Source: Bacteroidota bacterium
Lineage (GTDB): Bacteria; Pseudomonadota; Alphaproteobacteria; Puniceispirillales; Puniceispirillaceae
DNA: 12,363 nt
Reading direction: 5' to 3'
NCBI GenBank assembly: GCA_009936825.1
Contig: JAACDV010000286.1
Location: 1 to 12,363 of the forward strand
The notes beneath the pieces were generated by a model, which was given only the letters and a program-made list of their open reading frames with translations, made no database searches and was not told the DNA's origin. Position 1 is the first letter of the stretch. Each line of letters begins with the position of its first letter. This document shows, piece by piece, positions 6,204 through 12,363 of this stretch. Made by a program: the position numbers and the translations under genes.

Positions 6204-8051
6204 ATGAAAAACTCGAAAACAGTCCTGATTGATAAAAATCCGGGCAGAAATTCGCAAACATTTGGTGTAGCGCGCGAATTAGGCACTTCGGTGGATTTGA
6301 TCCATGAGCCATCCGTAGGCGTGGTTGGCAATAAAGGTGATTCGCAATGTTATCTGGGGGTTAGCGCCAAGGTTGAGACCATTCATGATGCGCTCCGCAG
6401 CCGCATCGGAACTGATGCGGATACGATGTCCATGCGGTTGGTGGCGCCGGAATTCACCATTGCAACTTCGGACGGTATTCGCAACGGAACCAAGGAGATG
6501 CGCTATTCCCTGATTGGCCGCGAAATCACCAATGATTCGCTGTGTGAGCATCTAAGCGCCTCCGGACTGGAGGGGGTTATTGCGGTTGTGGCGTGTGATA
6601 AGCCGCCGGTGGGAACACTTGCCGCTGTTTTGGAACATAACCGACCGGCGATTATTATGTCGGATGGGTCAATTCGTCCCGGAACAGATTCCAGCACGGG
6701 TGAACCGATTGATATCATCTCCAGCTACCAGTTGGCCGGCAGTGATGATGAAGACATGAAACGCCGGATTGCCTTGGAAGCGTGTCCGGGGTTTGGCAGT
6801 TGCGGGGGTATGTTTACCTACAACACCATGCAGACATTTATCGGTGTAGTCGGGATGCAGCCGCTTCACATGGTATCTCCGGCATCACAGGATAACCGCC
6901 GAATTGATGAATTTCCCAACCAGTTGATTGATTATCTTGAAAACATGATCAGCGCCAATATAACGCCGCGCGATATCGTCACCGCCCAGTCCATCAGAAA
7001 CGCGATCATTGTGTCGATGGCAGTTGGTGGATCAACAAATGTCATGCTGCACGCGCCAGAAATTGCGCGCGCTGCTGGATATCGCAATTTTTCCAAAGAT
7101 GTGATGAGTGCCGAGGAATTCAATCATCTGTCAAAAAATGTCGTGCCAGTGGTGGTTGATGCCCGTCCGTTCGGTAAATATTCGATGGTTGATATTGATG
7201 CTAGGGGCGGTGTTCAGGTTTTTGTAAAAGACCTGATGGACGCCGGATTGCTGAATGGCGGCACGCTGACATGTACCGGTGAGACTTTGCGCCAGCAGCT
7301 TGAAAGGCTGGCACCACCTGCGCCCGATGGCGAGGTGATATATCCTGTAAAAGCTCCTTATAAGGAAACCGGAGGGCTGCGTATTCTTGGCGGCAATCTC
7401 TCGCCTGAATTTAGCGCGGTTCTAAAACTGGCCGGTGTCGAAGGCGGTCTTGAGGACAATATATTCAACGGTAAAGCCAAGATTTTTGAGGGCGAGCAGC
7501 ATCTGCTGGATATGTTGAATTCAAACCCCGATCATTTTCAGAATTTCGATATGATTGTTGTTCGTTATGAAGGTCCGGTTGGCGGCCCCGGAATGCCTGA
7601 AATGCTTGATTCCACGTCGCGCATTACCTCGCTCTGCCGCGAGCGCGATATCGTCGTCGGCCTCATGACTGACGGCAGATTCTCTGGCGGGTCTGTCGGT
7701 CTGGTGATCGGTCATGTCGGGCCGGAAGCTGCGGTCGGCGGCCCGATTGGTCTGATCGAAGAGGGCGATGATATTACCGTTGATCTGAACAGCAACGAGC
7801 TAAATTGTGTGCAGCTTAATGATGCGGTGCTGTATCAACGGCGCAAGGCGCTGTGGGATGCGGCGGTTGCTGAAAATGGCGGCGCCCATCCGGCGGTTGG
7901 TAGTGCTAATACGCGGCTTTTGAACAGGATGCGGTGCTCGGCTGTCTCTGCCGTTCATGGTGCCGGAATGCACCCGAATGGATCGGTGTGGGTTAGCGAG
8001 CCAAGAGACGTTGTTGCGGCTGATTTCACGCCGACCAACATGTACAAATAA
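6204..8051 (+). CDS. IlvD/Edd-family dehydratase, divergent
   Basis: This 615-residue enzyme belongs to the family of dihydroxy-acid dehydratase (IlvD), phosphogluconate dehydratase (Edd) and sugar-acid dehydratases, which remove water from a 2,3-dihydroxy acid to give a 2-keto acid. Three cluster cysteines are present: C49 (GDSQCYLG), C131 (ACDK) and C200 (GSCGGMF). This is the [2Fe-2S] pattern of plant-type IlvD and of the ArDHT/XylD sugar-acid enzymes. K133 after CD matches the lysine carbamylated in characterised members. VGGSTNVMLH (275-284), GPVGGPGMPEML (457-468) and DGRFSGGS (490-497, with the likely catalytic serine at 494) are intact. Differences from standard IlvD are ACDKPPVG rather than ACDKxxPG, MFTYNTM rather than MYTANTM, and an unfamiliar C-terminus ending in TPTNMYK. 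The C-terminus lacks both the usual IlvD and Edd endings. No biosynthetic neighbours point to a substrate. It could be a true dihydroxy-acid dehydratase or a sugar-acid dehydratase. Confidence 0.85.
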   Translation: MKNSKTVLIDKNPGRNSQTFGVARELGTSVDLIHEPSVGVVGNKGDSQCYLGVSAKVETIHDALRSRIGTDADTMSMRLVAPEFTIATSDGIRNGTKEMRYSLIGREITNDSLCEHLSASGLEGVIAVVACDKPPVGTLAAVLEHNRPAIIMSDGSIRPGTDSSTGEPIDIISSYQLAGSDDEDMKRRIALEACPGFGSCGGMFTYNTMQTFIGVVGMQPLHMVSPASQDNRRIDEFPNQLIDYLENMISANITPRDIVTAQSIRNAIIVSMAVGGSTNVMLHAPEIARAAGYRNFSKDVMSAEEFNHLSKNVVPVVVDARPFGKYSMVDIDARGGVQVFVKDLMDAGLLNGGTLTCTGETLRQQLERLAPPAPDGEVIYPVKAPYKETGGLRILGGNLSPEFSAVLKLAGVEGGLEDNIFNGKAKIFEGEQHLLDMLNSNPDHFQNFDMIVVRYEGPVGGPGMPEMLDSTSRITSLCRERDIVVGLMTDGRFSGGSVGLVIGHVGPEAAVGGPIGLIEEGDDITVDLNSNELNCVQLNDAVLYQRRKALWDAAVAENGGAHPAVGSANTRLLNRMRCSAVSAVHGAGMHPNGSVWVSEPRDVVAADFTPTNMYK

Positions 8052-8075
8052 TCCCGGGTAAATAGTCTCGGGGGC

Positions 8076-8846
8076 CTAAAAATCCAGCGTAACAAAGACA
8101 GGGGTGTGATCCGACGGTTTTTCTAATCCGCGCGGGCCCTTGTCAACATCCGCGCCTGTCAGCTTGTCGGCAGCCTCTGGCGAGAGCAACATATGGTCAA
8201 TCCTGACACCATTGTCTTTCTGCCATGCACCCGCCTGATAATCCCAATAGCTGTATAAAACCTCACCCGGATGAAAAGCGCGCAGTGCATCAGTATACCC
8301 GCAATAGCAAAGCCTGTTGAACGCTGCCCTTGATTCCGGACGCGTCAAAGCATCGCCTGCCCAACCGGCTGGATCGTAACAATCAATATCTTGGGGAATA
8401 ACATTCATGTCACCGCCAAGGACCACCGGTTTTTCGTCCGCTAAAAGGGATGTGGCGTGCGTGACTAAACGGTCCATCCAGGCGATTTTATAGTCGAATT
8501 TAGGACCGGGTGCGGGATTGCCATTGGGAAGATAGATGCTGGCAACCCGAACCCCGGAAATTGTCGCCTCGATATAGCGGGCTTGCTCGTCGCTATCATC
8601 CCCCGGAAGACCGCAAATCACATCTTCGATCGGCGCGCGCGCAGCAATAGCAACCCCGTTATAACTTTTCTGGCCATGAAACGCGACGTTCCAGCCAAGG
8701 TCCGAATAGATGTCGACAGGAAAATTCTGGTCCTGAGTTTTGGTTTCCTGAAGCAGCAGAATATCGGCAGACCCAGCAGCAAGATAGGACAAGATATGGT
8801 CTTGGCGTGCCTTGGCAGAATTAACGTTCCAGCTGGCAATACGCAT
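8076..8846 (-). CDS. xth: exodeoxyribonuclease III (AP endonuclease)
   Basis: This 256-residue enzyme of the ExoIII/EEP superfamily cuts DNA at abasic sites and trims 3' ends in base-excision repair. The metal and catalytic residues are all in place: N7 (SWNVNS), E34 (LLQETK), Y105 (SIYLPNGN), D146 and N148 (GGDMNVIP), D217 (VRIDHML), and the D246-H247 pair (KPSDHTPV). The length is that of typical alphaproteobacterial Xth. It starts only 4 bp after the erpA stop with no clear Shine-Dalgarno, so it is probably translated by coupling from an erpA-xth transcript. It ends in TAG directly after the canonical ending TLDF, which shows that TAG is a working stop in this genome. Its 3' end converges on the IlvD/Edd-family gene with 24 bp between them and no convincing terminator. 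Confidence 0.95.
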   Translation of the reverse strand: MRIASWNVNSAKARQDHILSYLAAGSADILLLQETKTQDQNFPVDIYSDLGWNVAFHGQKSYNGVAIAARAPIEDVICGLPGDDSDEQARYIEATISGVRVASIYLPNGNPAPGPKFDYKIAWMDRLVTHATSLLADEKPVVLGGDMNVIPQDIDCYDPAGWAGDALTRPESRAAFNRLCYCGYTDALRAFHPGEVLYSYWDYQAGAWQKDNGVRIDHMLLSPEAADKLTGADVDKGPRGLEKPSDHTPVFVTLDF

Positions 8847-8850
8847 GGCG

Positions 8851-9213
8851 TTAAACTGAAAAAGAAGTGCCGCAGCCGCAGGACGCGGTTGCGTTAGGAT
8901 TGCTGACCGAAAAATATGATCCCATCAGATCCTGAATATAGTCCAGTTCGGCATTCTCGACGAGTTCAAGCGACATTTCATCAATAATAACTTCAACATC
9001 ATGGCTGACAAAGCTGCAATCATCGTCTTGGCGCGCCGCATCGATGCTGAATTCATACTGAAAGCCGGAACAACCACCGCCATTGGCCGCCACCCGGAAA
9101 AACCGACCCTCAGGCTCACCGTCCAGCATGCCGCGGATACGAATCGCTGCGGCCTCGCTGAGGGTAAATTTACCTGCCGAAGAAAGTGCTACTGGAAGGA
9201 CTTTATCATCCAT
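8851..9213 (-). CDS. erpA: A-type iron-sulfur carrier protein (ErpA/IscA family)
   Basis: This 120-residue HesB/IscA/ErpA-type carrier passes Fe-S clusters from the assembly scaffold to target enzymes. The three conserved cysteines are C48 (GGGCSGFQY), C112 and C114 (CGCGTSFSV), and the family N-terminal part LSEAAAIRIRGML is present at 18-30. ErpA is favoured over IscA because the gene stands outside any isc or suf operon and next to xth and dgt, as is usual in Alphaproteobacteria. An AGGA about 11 nt upstream of the ATG serves as a plausible ribosome site. Its leader contains a 13-bp triple repeat and its promoter region an inverted repeat, hinting at regulation that I cannot assign. The [2Fe-2S]-type dehydratase nearby is the kind of client such carriers serve, but no direct link is shown. 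Confidence 0.92.
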   Translation of the reverse strand: MDDKVLPVALSSAGKFTLSEAAAIRIRGMLDGEPEGRFFRVAANGGGCSGFQYEFSIDAARQDDDCSFVSHDVEVIIDEMSLELVENAELDYIQDLMGSYFSVSNPNATASCGCGTSFSV

Positions 9214-9236
9214 GATCAGGTGTTTCCTAAAGCTTG

Positions 9237-9275
9237 CCGAATAAGTTTACCGAATAGGTTTACCGACTAAGTTTA
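9237..9275. repeat. 13-bp tandem repeat x3 in the presumed erpA leader
   Basis: There are three contiguous 13-bp units at 9237-9249, 9250-9262 and 9263-9275 with consensus CCGAATAAGTTTA on the + strand. They differ at only one or two positions each. The array ends 24 bp before the erpA start codon and lies between the candidate promoter and the ribosome site. The period is not a multiple of three, which is allowed because the region is non-coding. Confidence 0.85.
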
Positions 9276-9284
9276 ACGGGGATG

Positions 9285-9313
9285 AATATTTATTACAGCC
9301 CCCTGTTAATCAA
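9285..9313 (-). promoter_or_regulatory. candidate promoter for erpA-xth
   Basis: On the minus strand TTGATT (9313-9308) and AATATT (9290-9285) are 17 bp apart. Each matches the sigma-70 consensus at 4 of 6 positions. Transcription would start near 9278, giving a leader of about 65 nt that contains the 13-bp repeats. Both hexamers lie within the inverted repeat at 9286-9317. Confidence 0.3.
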
Positions 9314-9317
9314 ATAT
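9286..9317. promoter_or_regulatory. imperfect inverted repeat in the erpA-dgt divergent region
   Basis: The arms ATATTT-ATTA-CAG (9286-9298) and CTG-T-TAAT-C-AAATAT (9303-9317) pair at 13 positions around a CCCC centre, with two single-base bulges on the right arm. It overlaps the candidate erpA promoter, so an operator for a dimeric repressor is a reasonable guess. It does not match the iron-responsive boxes I know (IscR, RirA iron-rhodo box, Irr ICE motif). Confidence 0.35.
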
Positions 9318-9400
9318 GACGTTTCGGACGGCGCAAATCAACCTATCAACGCGCATATCCCAAAATGCGTATGCTTGCTGCCTCTAGCACTGCTTTCCAA

Positions 9401-9429
9401 TTGTTAAAATTCAGCACAAAGCCTAAACT
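9401..9429 (+). promoter_or_regulatory. candidate promoter for dgt-argS
   Basis: TTGTTA (9401-9406) and TAAACT (9424-9429) are spaced 17 bp apart, and a start near 9436 would leave a leader of about 27 nt. No Shine-Dalgarno is visible before the dgt ATG, so translation may depend on a short or weakly structured leader. Confidence 0.3.
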
Positions 9430-9462
9430 ATCATCCCATCAACAACTAATGATCAAACCCTG

Positions 9463-10716
9463 ATGAGCGCCTTCGAAACCAGAGAGCTAGCCGTCTATGC
9501 CTGTCATGGGCCAAATAGCCGTGGCCGTCAGTTTGATGAAAATGAGGGGCGGGCAGGGTCAGGCGATCTTGCCGCGCGCACTCCCTATCAACGCGACCGT
9601 GACCGGATTTTGCATTCGGGGGCGTTTCGCAAGTTAAAACATAAAACTCAGGTTTTTGTTTATCATGAGGGGGATTATTTCCGCACCCGGATGACGCATT
9701 CCATCGAGGTGGCGCAAATTGCCCGGTCCATGGCGCGGGCGCTGGCTTTGAATGATGATCTGGTTGAAGCAGTGGCACTGGCGCATGATCTGGGGCATAC
9801 ACCCTTTGGACATGCCGGCGAAGAGGCACTAGGCATCGCCATGACACCTTACGGCGGTTTTGATCATAATGAGCAGACCGTGCGCGTTCTAACCAGTCTT
9901 GAACAACGCTATGCCGGGTTTGACGGGTTGAACCTGACATGGGAGACCTTAGAGGGCGTTGTAAAACATAATGGTCCGATTATTGGGGGTCCTATTATCG
10001 GGGGTCCTATTACTGGGGGGCCAACTGGTAAAACCGGCGTTGGCAAGGTTATTGCCGCGCTTGATCGTGATTTCAATCTAGAGCTTTCCAAACATGCGTC
10101 GGCCGAAGCCCAGCTTGCCAACATGTCCGATGATATAGCCTATCTGTCGCATGATTTTGATGATGCCCTGCGCGCCGAATTATTCAGCTTTGATGATCTT
10201 GCCGGACTGCCGCAGGTTGATCAGATTTTAACGGAAATTGAGCAAGCGCACGGGTCCCTGAAACCTCCGCGCCTGACGCATGAGCTGGTGCGCCGTTTGA
10301 TTACAGTGTTTGTTCGTGATCTCCTGCAGCAATCTGCCGCCAATATCGCGGCGGTGAACCCGGCCTCTGCCGATGATATCAGGGAGCATGACAGCGCAGT
10401 TATTGCCTTCAGCCCGTCGATGGCCGCTGATCTGGAGATAATTCGCGGGTTTCTGTTCACCAATATGTGGCGGCACTACAAAGTCAACCGAATGACCAGT
10501 AAGGCGAAACGGGTGGTGACAGAGCTGTTCAATTTGTTTATGTCCGAGACCAATACTCTTCCTAGTGACTGGCAGGCGACGTCTGATGGCAAAATAGAAG
10601 GGCTGAACTCCCATGATCGGGCGCGGATTATTGCCGATTATATTGCGTCAATGACTGACCGATACGCTATTCTTGAACATGAACGTCTTTTTGAACTCGG
10701 CCCAATTCTGAGATAA
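9463..10716 (+). CDS. dgt: deoxyguanosinetriphosphate triphosphohydrolase-like protein
   Basis: This 417-residue HD-domain dNTP triphosphohydrolase, Dgt-like type 2 form, splits dNTPs into deoxynucleoside and triphosphate and so helps set nucleotide pools. The family N-terminus is clear: YACHGPNSRGRQF (12-24), TPYQRDRDRILHSGAFRKL (40-58), then KTQVFVYHEGDYFRTRMTHS (61-80). HD metal ligands are H79, H108-D109 (LAHDLGHTPFGHAGE) and D224 (MSDDIAYLSHD). The usual HASAEAQ segment is at 211-217. Residues 171-187, directly after the conserved KHNGP, form a GPIIG tandem repeat (9973-10022 in DNA) where relatives have a short variable loop, so this loop has been lengthened. The enzyme otherwise looks intact. 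It diverges from erpA, and argS begins 2 bp after its stop, a conserved alphaproteobacterial pairing that suggests one operon. Confidence 0.95.
   Translation: MSAFETRELAVYACHGPNSRGRQFDENEGRAGSGDLAARTPYQRDRDRILHSGAFRKLKHKTQVFVYHEGDYFRTRMTHSIEVAQIARSMARALALNDDLVEAVALAHDLGHTPFGHAGEEALGIAMTPYGGFDHNEQTVRVLTSLEQRYAGFDGLNLTWETLEGVVKHNGPIIGGPIIGGPITGGPTGKTGVGKVIAALDRDFNLELSKHASAEAQLANMSDDIAYLSHDFDDALRAELFSFDDLAGLPQVDQILTEIEQAHGSLKPPRLTHELVRRLITVFVRDLLQQSAANIAAVNPASADDIREHDSAVIAFSPSMAADLEIIRGFLFTNMWRHYKVNRMTSKAKRVVTELFNLFMSETNTLPSDWQATSDGKIEGLNSHDRARIIADYIASMTDRYAILEHERLFELGPILR
9973..10022 (+). repeat. 15-bp in-frame tandem repeat inside dgt (GPIIG units)
   Basis: Three 15-bp units at 9973-9987, 9988-10002 and 10003-10017 plus a 5-base partial unit encode GPIIG, GPIIG, GPITG and GP. 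Units differ at one to three bases. The insertion keeps frame and sits right after the conserved KHNGP segment of the HD hydrolase. Confidence 0.85.
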
Positions 10717-10718
10717 AA

Positions 10719-12363
10719 ATGAATATTTTCAAATATTTTGAGACTGAATTTCAGGCAATTTTTGATAAAATGCAGACATCAGGGGCGCTTGCCTCTGGGC
10801 TGGATACCGGCCGCGTTGTGTTTGAATTGCCGCGAGATGCCTCGCATGGTGATCTGGCTTGCAATGCTGCCATGGTTCTGGCCAAGGCGGCGGGCGCAAA
10901 GCCGCGCGACCTTGCCGAGAGTTTTGCCGCAGAAATCGCCAAGATTGAAGGTGTGACAGGGGTTGAAATTGCCGGACCCGGGTTTTTGAACATCCGGGTT
11001 GAGCCAATGTTATGGTCGCGTGAGCTTGATACTATTCTGGCCGCCGGTGATAGCTATGGCCGTAATGAGAGCGGCGGCGGGCGTGCGATCAATGTTGAGT
11101 ATGTCTCGGCAAACCCCACCGGACCGCTTCACGCGGCGCATGCACGCGGCGCCGTTCTTGGTGATACCATGGCCAATTTGCTGGCGTTTTCCGGATGGAA
11201 GGTCACCCGTGAATATTACACCAATGATGCAGGCGCGCAGGTCGATATTCTGGCGCGTTCGGCCTATCTTCGCTACCGCGAGGCGAGGGGCGAGCAAATC
11301 GGTGAAATTCCTGCAGGATTGTATCCGGGAGCCTATCTGGCGGATGTCGGCGCGGCGTTAGCGACCGAATTCGGCGATAAATATATGAATGCCGATGAGG
11401 AACAGTGGCTGGGGCCAATTCGCGCTTTTGCCATTCAATCCATCATGGAGAGCATTCGTGAAGATTTGCTGGTGCTTGGCATCAAGATGGATTTCTTTGC
11501 CTCGGAGCGGGCGTTGGTTGAAAGCGGTGCAGTGCAGAATGCGGTGGACCGGCTGCTGGTCAATGATCAGGTTTACCGCGGCGTGTTGCAACCACCAAAA
11601 GGCAAAGAACCTGACGATTGGGAACCTCGTGAACAGTTGCTTTTCCGGTCCTCTGACTATGGTGATGATACTGACCGGCCTTTGCAGAAATCTGATGGTA
11701 GCTGGACTTATTTCGCCTCCGACGTTGCCTATCATATGGACAAGCTGGACCGGACTGGCGGACCGCTGATTAATATTTTCGGCGTTGATCATGGCGGCTA
11801 TTGCAAACGAATGATTGCCGCTGTCGAAGCGCTGTCAGGCGAGAAAAATATGCTGGATATCCGGTTATGCCAGCTCGTCAATTTGTTGGAAAATGGCAAG
11901 CCGGTCAAAATGTCAAAGCGTGCCGGCACCTTTATCATGGTTCGCGATGTGGTTGAAGCTGTCGGCGCCGATGTCATCCGGTTCATCATGCTAACGCGGC
12001 GCAGTGATCAGACGCTTGATTTCGATTATGCCAAGGTCACCGAACAATCTCGTGATAATCCGGTTTTTTATGTCCAGTATGCGCATGCACGCGCCTGTTC
12101 GGTGCTGCGTCAGGAAAGCGCGATTGATGACAATGTTGCAGCCTTGGATTTGTTGACTGATCCAGCTGAAATGGCGGTAATCAAGGCGCTTACTGGCTGG
12201 CCTAAAATGGTTGTATCGGCGGCCAATGCGCATGAACCGCACCGCATTGCCTTTTATCTGGTAGAATTGGCGGCCACCTTTCACGCCCTTTGGACGGCGG
12301 GGCGTGAGCGGCCGGAATTGCGATTTATTCGGGAGGATGAGCCGGCATTGACTGCGGCGCGGC
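10719..12363 (+). CDS. argS: arginyl-tRNA synthetase, 3' end cut by the window
   Basis: The first 548 residues are visible of a protein usually about 580 long; the frame stays open to the right edge. This class I synthetase charges tRNA-Arg. The N-terminal Add-1 domain (about 1-110) recognises the tRNA D-loop. The signature NPTGPLHAAHARGAVLGD is at 132-149 (HIGH equivalent HAAH 138-141), WTYFASDVAYHMDKL is at 329-343, FGVDHGGY is at 354-361 and KMSKR is at 397-401. The anticodon-binding helical domain begins around 440, with NPVFYVQYAHAR at 447-458. The start ATG at 10719 lies 2 bp after the dgt stop. A GAG at 10710-10712 is the only ribosome-site candidate, so translational coupling to dgt is likely. 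No truncation or frameshift is seen within the visible part. Confidence 0.95.
   Translation, partial: MNIFKYFETEFQAIFDKMQTSGALASGLDTGRVVFELPRDASHGDLACNAAMVLAKAAGAKPRDLAESFAAEIAKIEGVTGVEIAGPGFLNIRVEPMLWSRELDTILAAGDSYGRNESGGGRAINVEYVSANPTGPLHAAHARGAVLGDTMANLLAFSGWKVTREYYTNDAGAQVDILARSAYLRYREARGEQIGEIPAGLYPGAYLADVGAALATEFGDKYMNADEEQWLGPIRAFAIQSIMESIREDLLVLGIKMDFFASERALVESGAVQNAVDRLLVNDQVYRGVLQPPKGKEPDDWEPREQLLFRSSDYGDDTDRPLQKSDGSWTYFASDVAYHMDKLDRTGGPLINIFGVDHGGYCKRMIAAVEALSGEKNMLDIRLCQLVNLLENGKPVKMSKRAGTFIMVRDVVEAVGADVIRFIMLTRRSDQTLDFDYAKVTEQSRDNPVFYVQYAHARACSVLRQESAIDDNVAALDLLTDPAEMAVIKALTGWPKMVVSAANAHEPHRIAFYLVELAATFHALWTAGRERPELRFIREDEPALTAAR

Noticed and set aside
8048..8082. Bidirectional terminator between the dehydratase gene and xth
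   Set aside because: CCCG and CGGG can pair for only about four bases around a long loop, and there is no T-run on either strand.
9352..9374. CGCAT/ATGCG and GCATA/TATGC inverted pairs upstream of dgt
   Set aside because: Five-base arms in a low-complexity context are expected by chance, and the two alternatives overlap each other.
1..12363. Mobile element, CRISPR array, toxin-antitoxin pair, tRNA or rRNA gene, or defence system
   Set aside because: No transposase, integrase, spaced direct repeats, RNA-gene folds or defence domains were found; the short tandem arrays lack spacers and differ from each other.

Overview
This window looks like an ordinary stretch of an alphaproteobacterial chromosome. 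It carries seven complete genes, one tolC-family gene broken by an in-frame stop, and one gene cut by the right edge. The gene orders pcm-like / tolC / small low-complexity protein / valS and xth-erpA / dgt-argS are both typical of Alphaproteobacteria. The moderate G+C and mixed codon use would fit a marine lineage such as SAR116 (Puniceispirillales). That placement is an inference from gene order and composition, not a measured result.

Left block (1-6103, all + strand). A promoter-like region holding a 21-bp tandem duplication (72-113) precedes a PIMT-like methyltransferase (210-875). Next is a TolC-family outer-membrane efflux gene (931-2595) interrupted in frame by TAG at codon 240. It is followed by a repeat-rich hydrophilic protein at the usual PopZ/DUF2497 position (2638-3351) and by a complete valyl-tRNA synthetase (3443-6103).

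Middle (6204-8051, + strand). A complete but divergent IlvD/Edd-family dehydratase keeps all three cysteines of the [2Fe-2S] type. No metabolic neighbour reveals its substrate.

Right block. xth and erpA form a minus-strand pair (8076-9213) that converges on the dehydratase gene. The pair diverges from dgt-argS (9463 to beyond 12363, + strand) across a 249-bp region that holds an imperfect 32-bp inverted repeat, candidate promoters and a 13-bp x 3 tandem repeat in the presumed erpA leader. argS starts 2 bp after dgt and is cut after 548 codons.

The gene content is housekeeping: outer-membrane export, two tRNA synthetases, DNA repair, dNTP control and Fe-S delivery. I see no mobile element, CRISPR array, RNA gene, phage gene or obvious new multi-gene system. 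Three things deserve a second look. The first is the nonsense-interrupted tolC. The second is the density of unrelated short tandem repeats (periods 13, 15, 15, 18 and 21 bp), three of them expanded in frame inside proteins, including near the active-site region of Dgt. The third is the divergent IlvD/Edd enzyme.
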